A DNA stretch of 6,951 nt. Source: an uncultured Bilophila sp. (GTDB lineage Bacteria > Desulfobacterota > Desulfovibrionia > Desulfovibrionales > Desulfovibrionaceae). The position numbers and the translations under genes were made by a program. Where the stretch lies: the NCBI GenBank assembly GCA_959604115.1, contig CAUHBW010000209.1, positions 1-6,951 on the forward strand, read 5' to 3'. The notes under the pieces are model-generated. The model worked only from the letters and a program-made list of their open reading frames with translations, ran no database searches and was not told the DNA's origin. Positions 1 to 6,925 of this stretch are shown piece after piece. The first letter of the stretch is position 1, and each line of letters begins with the position of its first letter.

Positions 1-3000
1 ATTATGTGCTTTCGCTGACGGAACGCCGCAATATGGAGTCCTACAAGCAGGCTCAGGCCTACTGGCGGGAACGTATCCCTACGCTGGCCCCCGGGCCCCG
101 TATGCCCGTGCTGGGAGAGAACGCCGTGGGCGCCCCCGTGAGCAAGCCCATGGACGGCCAACTGTGCCCGGAAAAATGGAAGAGGCTCAAGGATTACGGG
201 ACAAAAATCGGCCTTTCGCCCACGAGCATCCTGCTCGCCGCCTTCTCCGAGGTGCTGCGCCGCTGGAACTCGGAAAAGGATTTTTGCCTGAACCTCACTC
301 TGTTCAACCGGCTGCCGCTGCATCCGCAGATCGATGAAGTCATCGGCGACTTTACCGACACGCTGCTCCTTGAGGTGTGCGACGATCCCGGCGCGACCTT
401 TGAGCAGCGGGCCATCGCCCTCCGCGACCGCCTGTGGAACGACCTCGACAACCGGCAGTTCGGCGGCGTGGACGTCCTGCGCGAACTCAACCGCTTCCGT
501 TCCGCCAACGAACAGCAGTACCTGCCCGTGGTGTTCACCAGCACCTTTCTCATCGGCGACTACGGGGACAGCCTCGAAGGGATGCTGTTCGACGGGCATC
601 CGGTCAAGAAGGTGTTCACCTCCAGCCAGACGCCCCAGCTGCTTCTTGACCATCAGGTATATGAGTCCGCCGGGTGGCTGCGCATCCACTGGGACGTGCG
701 CGCGGAATATTTCTACGATGGCTATCTGGAAAGCATGCTCGGCGCGTACGTCGATCTGCTGGAGCGTCTGGCGGACGACGAATCGCTCTGGAACCGCAAG
801 GACGTCGTGCTTCTGCCTGCGGAGCAGATCGAAAAGCGTGAAGCCTACAACCGCACGGAGGGGGAGGTTTCTTCCGAGTACCTGCATACGCTGTTCGCCC
901 GTAGCGCGCGCAGCGCCCCGGAGCATATGGCGGTGGTCGCTCCGGGCATGAGCCTGACCTATGCGGAGCTTGCCGGGCGTGTCGCAACGCTTGCGCAGGA
1001 GCTAGACGGGCAGGTGAAGCCCAACGAGCTGGTGGCCGTGGTCATGGAAAAGGGATGGGAGCAGGCCGTCGCCGTGCTTGGCGTCCAGTACGCGGGAGCG
1101 GCCTATCTGCCCCTTGATCCCTCCATGCCCCGCCAGCGCATGGAGTTCATCCTCCGTGACGCCGGGGTGCGCTTCGTCCTGACGCAGTTCCGCCTGATGC
1201 GGGACTTTGAATGGATGGAGGGAATGTCCCTGATCGCCGTGGACGCGCTGTCCGAAGGCAATGGGGCCGGGCTGTGGGATCGCAAGCCGGTACAGGCGCA
1301 GACCGATCTGGCCTATGTCATCTACACGTCCGGCTCCACGGGCACGCCCAAGGGCGTCATGATCAGCCATCGGGCCGCCGTCAACACGATTGTCGACATC
1401 AACAGCCGTTTTCATATCGGGCCAGAAGATCGGGCCATCGCACTCGCCAATCTGGGGTTTGACCTGTCCGTGTGGGACATCTTCGGGACGCTGGCCGCAG
1501 GCGGCACCATCGTGTTCCCCGACGCCGCGCAGATCAAGGAGCCGGGGCACTGGCTCGATCTCGTCCAGAGTGAACGGGTGACCGTCTGGAACACCGTTCC
1601 GGCTATGATGAAGATGCTCGTCGAGTACAAGGGCGCCCTTCAGGGAACGGAGAAGGGGACGCTGCGGCTGGCCCTGCTTTCCGGTGACTGGCTGCCGCTG
1701 GATCTGCCGGATCAGATCCGCGCGCATTACGACGCCGAGGTCGTCAGTCTAGGGGGGGCGACGGAAGCTTCCATCTGGTCAATCCTGTACCCGATCGGCA
1801 CGGTCGATCCGAAATGGGAGAGCATCCCCTACGGCTATCCCATGCTGAACCAGCGGTTCTACGTCCTCAACGACGAGCTCAGGTTGTGCCCGGACTACGT
1901 GTCCGGCAACCTGTACATCGGCGGGGTAGGGCTGTCCGACGGGTATTGGCACGACCCCGAAAACACGGAGAAGTCCTTCATCGTCCACCCCGTCACTGGG
2001 GAACACCTCTACCGCACCGGCGACATGGGATACTTCCATCCCGAAGGCTACATCGTGTTGCTCGGGCGTGAGGACAACCAGCTCAAGATCAACGGGTTCC
2101 GCGTGGAACTCGGTGAGATCGAACACGCCATGCTCCAGCATCCAGACATCCGCGAAGCCGTCGTCCGGCCGCTCGGGGACAAGAAGAACCCCCGCCTTGC
2201 CGCCTATTTCACGGCCAAGGGCAACGACGGCCTGCACACCCGTAAGCCCGTCGAATGGCGGGATACCGACGGCCTGTGGAAGCGGGTGGCTGCGGTGGAT
2301 GCCGGCATTGTGGGTATCTCCGAGAACACGCGCCTTCAGGGGCTTGAAAAGAATCTCGGGCTGGGTGGTGAGCTCTACGAAGCCAGCGTCCAAGCTTCGC
2401 TGTACGAGCTCGGCGTATACAGGCGGGAAGGGGAAAGCTACACCCCCGACGAAATCCTGCGCATCACCGGCATCCGCCCCCGGTACGAACGCTGGCTGAA
2501 ACGGGCGCTGCTCAGCCTTGAAGAAGCCGGATTCCTCATCCGTGACGGGGAGGCGTTCCGCCTCGTGAAGCCGTTCGCGTTCACGGAGGCAGGCGAGGTA
2601 CAGGCGCGTTTCGCCGGGCAGGGCCTCGGCTTCCTCGCCTCCGAGGCGAAAAGCATGGTCGATCTCCTGTTGGAGCGCAAGCACTCCGCCGAGGTCTACG
2701 CCTCCGGCAAGGTCAAGGGGCTTTACGGCGCGGTCTTCCACTACTCCTATCAGATTATCCGTGACGCCGTCGCCATCATGGCGCAGGATCATCCTCTGGA
2801 CATTCTGGAGGTCGGCGGCGGGCACGGCGGGGCGACGACGGCGGTGATGCAGGCGTTGCCGGAGAACACCTCCAGCTTCTGCTTTACGGACATCTCGCGC
2901 TACTTCCTCCAGAACGCTGGAGAGAAGTTCAAGGACGCCCCTTTCTTCTCGTGCCGCCTCTTCGATCTGGACGAGGAGATCGTGAGCCAAGGATTCGCGC

Positions 3001-4589
3001 CGCACGCCTATGACGTCATCATCGCCGCCAGCGTGCTGCACGATGTGAAGCGGATCGCCCCCAGCCTCGCCCGGCTGCGTTCCCTGCTCAAGCCCGGAGG
3101 CGTGCTGTTCATCATTGAGCAGACGCTGTTCTTCAAGGCACACGACCTGACCATGGGGCTCCAACAGGGCTTCGACGTATTTGAGGATACGGATCTGCGC
3201 CCCCTGCACCCCCTGCTCAGCGGCGATCAGTGGGAGGAGCAGCTCAAGCTCGCCGGTTTCGACGGCGTCCATCAATGCCATACCGTCGACGGCGCGGAGC
3301 AGAACGTCATTCTCGCCCGTGCCCCTCTGGAGGCATGGCAGTTCGAGCCTTCGCTTTTCGAAGCTTTCCTGCGGGAACGCGTGCCCGGCTACATGGTGCC
3401 GTCCGTATTCGTGGAGCTGGACGTGATGCCGCGCAACCGCTCCGGCAAGATCGACCGGCAGGCGATGCCCCTGCCGGAAGTGGAGGTCGGCTCCTGCAAG
3501 CCCGCCCGCGCCCCGGAAACGGAGACGCAGAAGCGCCTCGCGGATCTGTGGGCTTCCATCCTTCAAATCGAGGCCCCCGGCCTCGACGACAGCTTCTTTG
3601 AGCTGGGAGGCGACTCGCTGCTGGCGACCGTCCTCATCACCCGGATCCACGAAGCGTTCAAGGTGGAACTTGGCGTGCAGGAGCTCTATACGCTCAACAC
3701 CCTGTTGGAGATGGCCGAATACATCGACAGGCCCCGCCACCAGAACAAGATCCTGCTGCCGCTTCAGGAATCGGGCAAGGACAGCGTGATCATCGGCATC
3801 GCCGAAGGCCGCAGCCGTGTTGAACTGTTCGCGGACTTCGCCCGGCTCTACAAGGATGAGGCCGATTTTTACGGCTGCATCCTGCGCGGCAAGGACGGCA
3901 AGGAGGAGCCCCTGCGTACCGTGGAGGACATCGCGGCGTATTTCGTCGAGGAAATCCTGCGCGTGCGTCCGAAGGCGAAGCTGACCATCGTCGGCTTCTG
4001 CGTGGGCGGCATGATCGGCTATGAAATGGCCGTTCAGCTCCAGCGGCGCGGCGTGGAGGTGAAGCACCTCGCGGCCGTCGATACCGGTGCACCCGGCGCG
4101 GCCTTCTCGCATAAGCTCAGCCTTCTGTTCATGTATCTCGGCACCTACTTCCTGCCGATGAACATCTATTCGGGGCTGGAGGACGATCCCATCCTCCACG
4201 TCCTGAAGCAGCCCGACGTCGTGCCGGATGCCATTCCGCTGGCCGATCTGATGGCGATGAGCTTGGATGAGTGCGTGGAGACGATCTACCGCTACGTGAC
4301 CGCGAAAAAGCTCCTTGAAGATGTGACGCTGGAGGACTTCGCGCACCAATACAAACTGTTCGAGGCCACCGTGGGCTCGGCGAAGAAGTACAGGCCGTCC
4401 CCGTACAAGGGAACGCTCAAGTACTTCTTCGCAACCGATCTCCTGCAGGGAATCCCCGATCCCCGACCCTTCTGGAGAACCATGCCCGCTTCGGAAGTGA
4501 CGATCTTTGATGTTCCCGGAAACCATTTCAGCTGCATTCTGGGGGACAACGCCCGCAACATCGCGGACGCTATTGGATCGGTGAAGTAG
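1..4589 (+). CDS. Terminal NRPS module, PchF-like (Cy-A-[MT]-PCP-TE), 5' partial
   Basis: Final module of a thiazoline-forming nonribosomal peptide synthetase. The frame is open to the left edge (codon phase 3) and a GTG at 6 is merely internal. Residues below are counted from that GTG. Residues 1-275 are the C-terminal part of a heterocyclization domain (GDFT at 114-117, PVVFTS from 174, SSQTPQ at 206-211); its DxxxxD motif lies upstream of the window. The A domain starts near 281 (A3 YTSGSTG at 440, A7 Asp673, A8 694-706, A9 VPGYMVP 1126-1132, A10 Lys1148). Pocket residues D486 L487 W490 N529 L557 S559 L582 I590 W591 K1148 indicate cysteine. A SAM-methyltransferase fold (about 745-1110) is inserted between A8 and A9, with an ExGxGxG motif from 935 and TDIS at 961. 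The PCP carries the phosphopantetheine Ser1204 in GGDSL. The TE (about 1260-1527) has a probable triad Cys1332-Asp1359-His1507. Expected role: load Cys, cyclise, methylate and release the chain in the cytoplasm. The order matches PchF and resembles the end of yersiniabactin HMWP1. Confidence 0.95.
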   Translation, partial: YVLSLTERRNMESYKQAQAYWRERIPTLAPGPRMPVLGENAVGAPVSKPMDGQLCPEKWKRLKDYGTKIGLSPTSILLAAFSEVLRRWNSEKDFCLNLTLFNRLPLHPQIDEVIGDFTDTLLLEVCDDPGATFEQRAIALRDRLWNDLDNRQFGGVDVLRELNRFRSANEQQYLPVVFTSTFLIGDYGDSLEGMLFDGHPVKKVFTSSQTPQLLLDHQVYESAGWLRIHWDVRAEYFYDGYLESMLGAYVDLLERLADDESLWNRKDVVLLPAEQIEKREAYNRTEGEVSSEYLHTLFARSARSAPEHMAVVAPGMSLTYAELAGRVATLAQELDGQVKPNELVAVVMEKGWEQAVAVLGVQYAGAAYLPLDPSMPRQRMEFILRDAGVRFVLTQFRLMRDFEWMEGMSLIAVDALSEGNGAGLWDRKPVQAQTDLAYVIYTSGSTGTPKGVMISHRAAVNTIVDINSRFHIGPEDRAIALANLGFDLSVWDIFGTLAAGGTIVFPDAAQIKEPGHWLDLVQSERVTVWNTVPAMMKMLVEYKGALQGTEKGTLRLALLSGDWLPLDLPDQIRAHYDAEVVSLGGATEASIWSILYPIGTVDPKWESIPYGYPMLNQRFYVLNDELRLCPDYVSGNLYIGGVGLSDGYWHDPENTEKSFIVHPVTGEHLYRTGDMGYFHPEGYIVLLGREDNQLKINGFRVELGEIEHAMLQHPDIREAVVRPLGDKKNPRLAAYFTAKGNDGLHTRKPVEWRDTDGLWKRVAAVDAGIVGISENTRLQGLEKNLGLGGELYEASVQASLYELGVYRREGESYTPDEILRITGIRPRYERWLKRALLSLEEAGFLIRDGEAFRLVKPFAFTEAGEVQARFAGQGLGFLASEAKSMVDLLLERKHSAEVYASGKVKGLYGAVFHYSYQIIRDAVAIMAQDHPLDILEVGGGHGGATTAVMQALPENTSSFCFTDISRYFLQNAGEKFKDAPFFSCRLFDLDEEIVSQGFAPHAYDVIIAASVLHDVKRIAPSLARLRSLLKPGGVLFIIEQTLFFKAHDLTMGLQQGFDVFEDTDLRPLHPLLSGDQWEEQLKLAGFDGVHQCHTVDGAEQNVILARAPLEAWQFEPSLFEAFLRERVPGYMVPSVFVELDVMPRNRSGKIDRQAMPLPEVEVGSCKPARAPETETQKRLADLWASILQIEAPGLDDSFFELGGDSLLATVLITRIHEAFKVELGVQELYTLNTLLEMAEYIDRPRHQNKILLPLQESGKDSVIIGIAEGRSRVELFADFARLYKDEADFYGCILRGKDGKEEPLRTVEDIAAYFVEEILRVRPKAKLTIVGFCVGGMIGYEMAVQLQRRGVEVKHLAAVDTGAPGAAFSHKLSLLFMYLGTYFLPMNIYSGLEDDPILHVLKQPDVVPDAIPLADLMAMSLDECVETIYRYVTAKKLLEDVTLEDFAHQYKLFEATVGSAKKYRPSPYKGTLKYFFATDLLQGIPDPRPFWRTMPASEVTIFDVPGNHFSCILGDNARNIADAIGSVK

Positions 4590-4597
4590 GCGGGAGC

Positions 4598-4602
4598 GGA
4601 GG
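4598..4602 (+). promoter_or_regulatory. Ribosome binding site for the type II thioesterase
   Basis: GGAGG lies 8 nt upstream of a GTG codon at 4611. It supports GTG as the start, since no ATG is available near the N-terminus before the conserved FCFPYAGG segment. It sits in the 21-nt gap after the NRPS stop codon, which implies translation from the same mRNA. Confidence 0.7.
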
Positions 4603-4610
4603 AACGAAAC

Positions 4611-5372
4611 GTGTCGAACAACGTACGGCGGCGGTCCCGCTGGATTCGTTTTGAAAACGTCGCGGCGGATGAACAGGTGCGCCTCTTCTGCTTTCCGTAC
4701 GCGGGAGGCGGGGCTTCCTCATTCCTTCCGTGGAAGCCCCTGCTTCCCGATTACATAAGCCTGTTCCCCGTGCAGCTCCCCGGCCATGAGGAACGCTACG
4801 GGGAACAGGCCGTGACGGACATAGATGAGCTGTGCAAACGGCTCGCTGAGGCTCTGTGCCCCTATTTCACGTCGAAGACGGCGTTCTTCGGGCACAGCAT
4901 GGGAGGGCTCTTGGCCTTCCGGCTGGCGCTGCATCTCGTACGGAAAGGGATGGCGGCTCCAGTGCATCTGTTCATCTCGGCGGCTCCGACGCCCATCCCG
5001 CCGGAGGAGCTGCCCCCGGAGGCCGTCGGTGACGAGGCCTTCCTCAATAGGGTGCTCCAGTCGAACGCCGTTCCCGAATCGATCCTCCTCGACGCGGACA
5101 GCCTGGAGGTGGTGAAGCGGACGCTCCTTCAGGATCACGCTTTGCTGCTCACCATGATCGACGATACGCGGGAGGCGCTGGACATCCCCATTTCCGTGTT
5201 CGCGGGGGAGAAGGACATCCTCGTCCCCCTCGATCGTGTCCGGCTCTGGAGGCTGTTCACGACGGGCGTGTGCAGCATGGCGACTTATCCCGGCGGGCAT
5301 TTTTATCTGCGGAAGTGGCGCGGAGAGGTGATCGGGCAAATTGCCCAGTCCCTTCTGATGTACGCCCTTTGA
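4611..5372 (+). CDS. Type II thioesterase (PchC/YbtT/GrsT-like editing hydrolase)
   Basis: Stand-alone alpha/beta-hydrolase of 253 residues, the usual size of the family. Type II thioesterases hydrolyse misloaded or stalled acyl groups from carrier-protein phosphopantetheine arms and so keep NRPS/PKS lines working. Visible hallmarks are FCFPYAGGG near residue 26, LPGHEER, the nucleophile elbow GHSMGG at 94-99 (Ser96), Asp202 in FAGEKDILVP, and His230 in PGGHFYL. The triad looks complete. It lies 21 nt after an NRPS with its own TE, matching the pairing of PchC with the pyochelin synthetases and YbtT with the yersiniabactin enzymes. The GTG start is supported by GGAGG 8 nt upstream. No signal peptide or membrane segment is seen, so the enzyme is cytoplasmic. 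Its substrate among the carrier proteins cannot be read from sequence. Confidence 0.93.
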   Translation: MSNNVRRRSRWIRFENVAADEQVRLFCFPYAGGGASSFLPWKPLLPDYISLFPVQLPGHEERYGEQAVTDIDELCKRLAEALCPYFTSKTAFFGHSMGGLLAFRLALHLVRKGMAAPVHLFISAAPTPIPPEELPPEAVGDEAFLNRVLQSNAVPESILLDADSLEVVKRTLLQDHALLLTMIDDTREALDIPISVFAGEKDILVPLDRVRLWRLFTTGVCSMATYPGGHFYLRKWRGEVIGQIAQSLLMYAL

Positions 5373-5373
5373 T

Positions 5374-5394
5374 AGGGGCGTCCCCCTTTGTTTT
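5374..5394 (+). terminator. Possible weak intrinsic terminator or attenuator
   Basis: Two bases after the thioesterase stop, AGGGG (5374-5378) can pair with CCCCT (5383-5387) around a CGTC loop. TTTGTTTT follows directly and overlaps the stem by one base. The stem is only 5 bp but four pairs are G-C. This could partly reduce transcription into the reductase gene 33 nt further on. It is short, so readthrough is likely and the operon may well continue. Confidence 0.35.
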
Positions 5395-5415
5395 GAGGCG
5401 ATATAACCCTTCAAC

Positions 5416-5419
5416 AGGA
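5416..5419 (+). promoter_or_regulatory. Ribosome binding site that decides the CCR start
   Basis: AGGA lies 7 nt before the ATG at 5427 but only 1 nt before an in-frame TTG at 5421. The spacing favours ATG, giving the N-terminus MKPELKHIL. Confidence 0.6.
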
Positions 5420-5426
5420 TTTGACG

Positions 5427-6797
5427 ATGAAACCAGAATTGAAGCACATCCTTGACCTTGCGGAGTCGGAGCGCAGCGTTCCAGACGACTTCGCCAATGC
5501 CCCCCTACCCGATGGGATGCGGGCGCTGACCGTCCATCGCGATGAAACGGGCTTGTTTCAGGGCCTGAGCTTTACGGAGAAGGATCCGCGCCGCTCGTTG
5601 CATTTTGAAGAGGTGCCTCTCCCGGAAGTCGGCCCCCACGAGGTGCTTGTGGCCGTTATGGCCTCCGCCCTGAATTTCAACAACGTATGGTCGTCCCTGT
5701 TCGAGCCTTCCCCCGGCTTCAACTATATTGGGGAATACGCCAAATATTCCCCGGACAACGCCAAGCACAATTTGGATCACCATGTCCTCGGCACGGACGG
5801 AGCGGGGGTGATCGTGCGGACAGGTTCGGCCGTCACGCGCTGGAAAACCGGAGATAGGGTCATGATCTTCGGCCCCACATGCGACGTGGCTTCGCCGGAA
5901 GTCTTCGACGACGAGATCCGGGATCCTCATCTGATGGCCTACGGCTTCGAGACGAATTTCGGATCGTTCGCGGACTTCACGCTGGTGCGCGAGCATCAGC
6001 TTCTCCCCAAGCCGGAACACCTGACATGGGTTGAGGCCGCGTCCATGACCCTTGTGGCGACCACGACCTACCGCATGCTCGTTTCCAAGAACGGAGCCCA
6101 GATGATGCAGGGGGACAACGTGCTGATCTGGGGTGCGTCCGGCGGGCTCGGAACGTTCGCCATCCAGTTCGTGCTGAACGGCGGCGGCATCCCCATCGGC
6201 ATCGTCTCCAATGAGGAGAAGGCCGAAATGGTACGGAAAATGGGGTGCGAACGCGTGATCGTGCTTCCGCGGACGCCCGGCGAGGAGCGCTTCCTCGACG
6301 AGCACGGGCGGACTAAGAATCGGCAGATACTGCGGCTGAAGGCGCAGATACGGAAGCTCACGGGCGGCGAAGACCCCGACATCGTCTTCGAGCATACGGG
6401 GCGTTCGACGTTCGCGGCGAGCGTGGCCATCGCCCGCGCCGGAGGCAAGGTCGTCACCTGCGGCTCCACGTCCGGCTATGACCATGTGTTCGACAATCGC
6501 TACCTGTGGCAGACCGTCAAGCACATCATCGGATCGCACGCCGCGAACTACTACGAGGCCGTGCAGACGGCACGGCTTATCTGCAAGGGCTTCCTGTATC
6601 CCACGCTTTCGCGGGTATTCCCGCTGCGGGACGGGCCTGAAGCCTTCCACATGCTCCATCAGGGCACGCATGTGGGGAAGCTCGGCTTCCTGAACATCGC
6701 ACCGGAGGAGAACATGGGGATTCGCGACTACGCGCTGCGGGAACGCCTTGGCGAATCACGGATCAATATGTTCAGGCAGGAACGGAAAACTGCCTGA
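5427..6797 (+). CDS. ccr: Crotonyl-CoA carboxylase/reductase (alkylmalonyl-CoA forming)
   Basis: Medium-chain dehydrogenase/reductase of 456 residues, typical of the CCR family. Family members use NADPH and CO2 for reductive carboxylation of an enoyl-CoA, for example crotonyl-CoA to ethylmalonyl-CoA. Seen here: the NFNNVW motif at 83-88, HHVLGTDGAG, YGFETNFGSFADF at 172-184, the nucleotide-binding segment VLIWGASGGLG at 232-242, DPDIVFEHTG, the NRYLW stretch, and GSHAANYYEA from 369. Residues matching the CO2-binding set of Kitasatospora CCR (Asn81, Phe170, Glu171, His365) are Asn85, Phe174, Glu175 and His371, so carboxylation rather than plain reduction is expected. The gene follows the thioesterase by 54 nt on the same strand. 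In secondary metabolism CCRs supply unusual polyketide extenders, and the NRPS neighbour suggests that role here. A role in the primary ethylmalonyl-CoA pathway is less likely but not excluded. Which chain length it accepts cannot be told. Confidence 0.95.
   Translation: MKPELKHILDLAESERSVPDDFANAPLPDGMRALTVHRDETGLFQGLSFTEKDPRRSLHFEEVPLPEVGPHEVLVAVMASALNFNNVWSSLFEPSPGFNYIGEYAKYSPDNAKHNLDHHVLGTDGAGVIVRTGSAVTRWKTGDRVMIFGPTCDVASPEVFDDEIRDPHLMAYGFETNFGSFADFTLVREHQLLPKPEHLTWVEAASMTLVATTTYRMLVSKNGAQMMQGDNVLIWGASGGLGTFAIQFVLNGGGIPIGIVSNEEKAEMVRKMGCERVIVLPRTPGEERFLDEHGRTKNRQILRLKAQIRKLTGGEDPDIVFEHTGRSTFAASVAIARAGGKVVTCGSTSGYDHVFDNRYLWQTVKHIIGSHAANYYEAVQTARLICKGFLYPTLSRVFPLRDGPEAFHMLHQGTHVGKLGFLNIAPEENMGIRDYALRERLGESRINMFRQERKTA
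6772..6797 (+). terminator. Stem-loop spanning the CCR stop codon
   Basis: TCAGGCAG (6772-6779) and CTGCCTGA (6790-6797) form a perfect 8-bp inverted repeat with a 10-nt loop. The 3' arm ends with the TGA stop codon of the carboxylase/reductase gene. A T-run (6808-6812) follows only after 10 nt, so this is not a textbook intrinsic terminator. It may protect the mRNA 3' end or contribute to termination of the operon. Confidence 0.45.
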
Positions 6798-6821
6798 TAT
6801 GAAATTCTTTTTGGTTCATAT
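6797..6821. repeat. AT-rich inverted repeat ATATGAA-N11-TTCATAT
   Basis: Seven-bp perfect arms (6797-6803 and 6815-6821) flank an 11-nt T-rich spacer just after the CCR stop. Part of its left arm, extended as TGAAATT (6800-6806), recurs exactly 29 bp later at 6829-6835 inside the Fur-like site. It could be an auxiliary operator, or a weak second hairpin in the 3' end of the upstream message. Confidence 0.4.
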
Positions 6822-6850
6822 TTGATATTGAAATTTAAATTCAATAATAG
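6822..6850 (+). promoter_or_regulatory. Possible promoter for the gene at 6926
   Basis: TTGATA (6822-6827) matches the sigma-70 -35 consensus at five of six positions. A -10 could be AATAAT (6843-6848, five of six, 15-nt spacer) or TAATAG (6845-6850, poorer match, 17-nt spacer). The elements overlap the palindromic site, as expected for a repressor that blocks RNA polymerase. Neither spacing and -10 pair is ideal, so the assignment is tentative. Confidence 0.35.
6823..6843 (+). promoter_or_regulatory. Fur-box-like operator
   Basis: Heptamers TGATATT (6823-6829) and TGAAATT (6829-6835) start exactly 6 bp apart, and a closing TTCA lies at 6840-6843. This is the layout of the overlapping 7-1-7 Fur box model. 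By hand comparison, 14 of 21 bases agree with the ideal 21-bp double 7-1-7 sequence. Around it, 6826-6846 form a palindrome centred on 6836 in which 9 of 10 base pairs match. It lies in the AT-rich gap after siderophore-type genes and before a new gene, so iron repression of that gene is a reasonable inference. Another dimeric regulator could use the same palindrome. Confidence 0.5.
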
Positions 6851-6925
6851 TACAGCCTGTTTTGTTGCTATCGGAGGGCCTCAGCGTGTGCCCCCATGTC
6901 ACAGAGCAAACACAAAGGAGTAGAC

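Noticed and set aside
6..8. GTG as the true start of the synthetase
   Set aside because: The frame continues to the window edge, there is no room to see an RBS, and the protein would start in the middle of the Cy domain without its DxxxxD catalytic motif.
1752..1758. Run of seven G as a possible frameshift site or sequencing error
   Set aside because: The frame reads correctly through the conserved SLGGATEAS motif on both sides, so no shift is present and none is needed.
1779..4526. A 915-codon open frame on the minus strand opposite the NRPS gene
   Set aside because: It has no recognisable domain and is rich in residues expected from reading GC-rich codons backwards. The + strand carries an unbroken, motif-complete synthetase over the same bases.
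5421..5423. TTG as the start of the CCR gene
   Set aside because: The AGGA element is only 1 nt away from it, while the ATG at 5427 has a 7-nt spacing.
5505..6671. A 388-codon minus-strand open frame opposite the CCR gene
   Set aside because: No family motif was seen, and the opposite strand encodes a clear full-length CCR. This is a composition shadow.
6876..6893. GGGC/GCCC and GAGG/CCTC small repeats as a riboswitch or attenuator
   Set aside because: Stems are only 4 bp with no supporting structure or T-tract; not above chance in GC-rich sequence.
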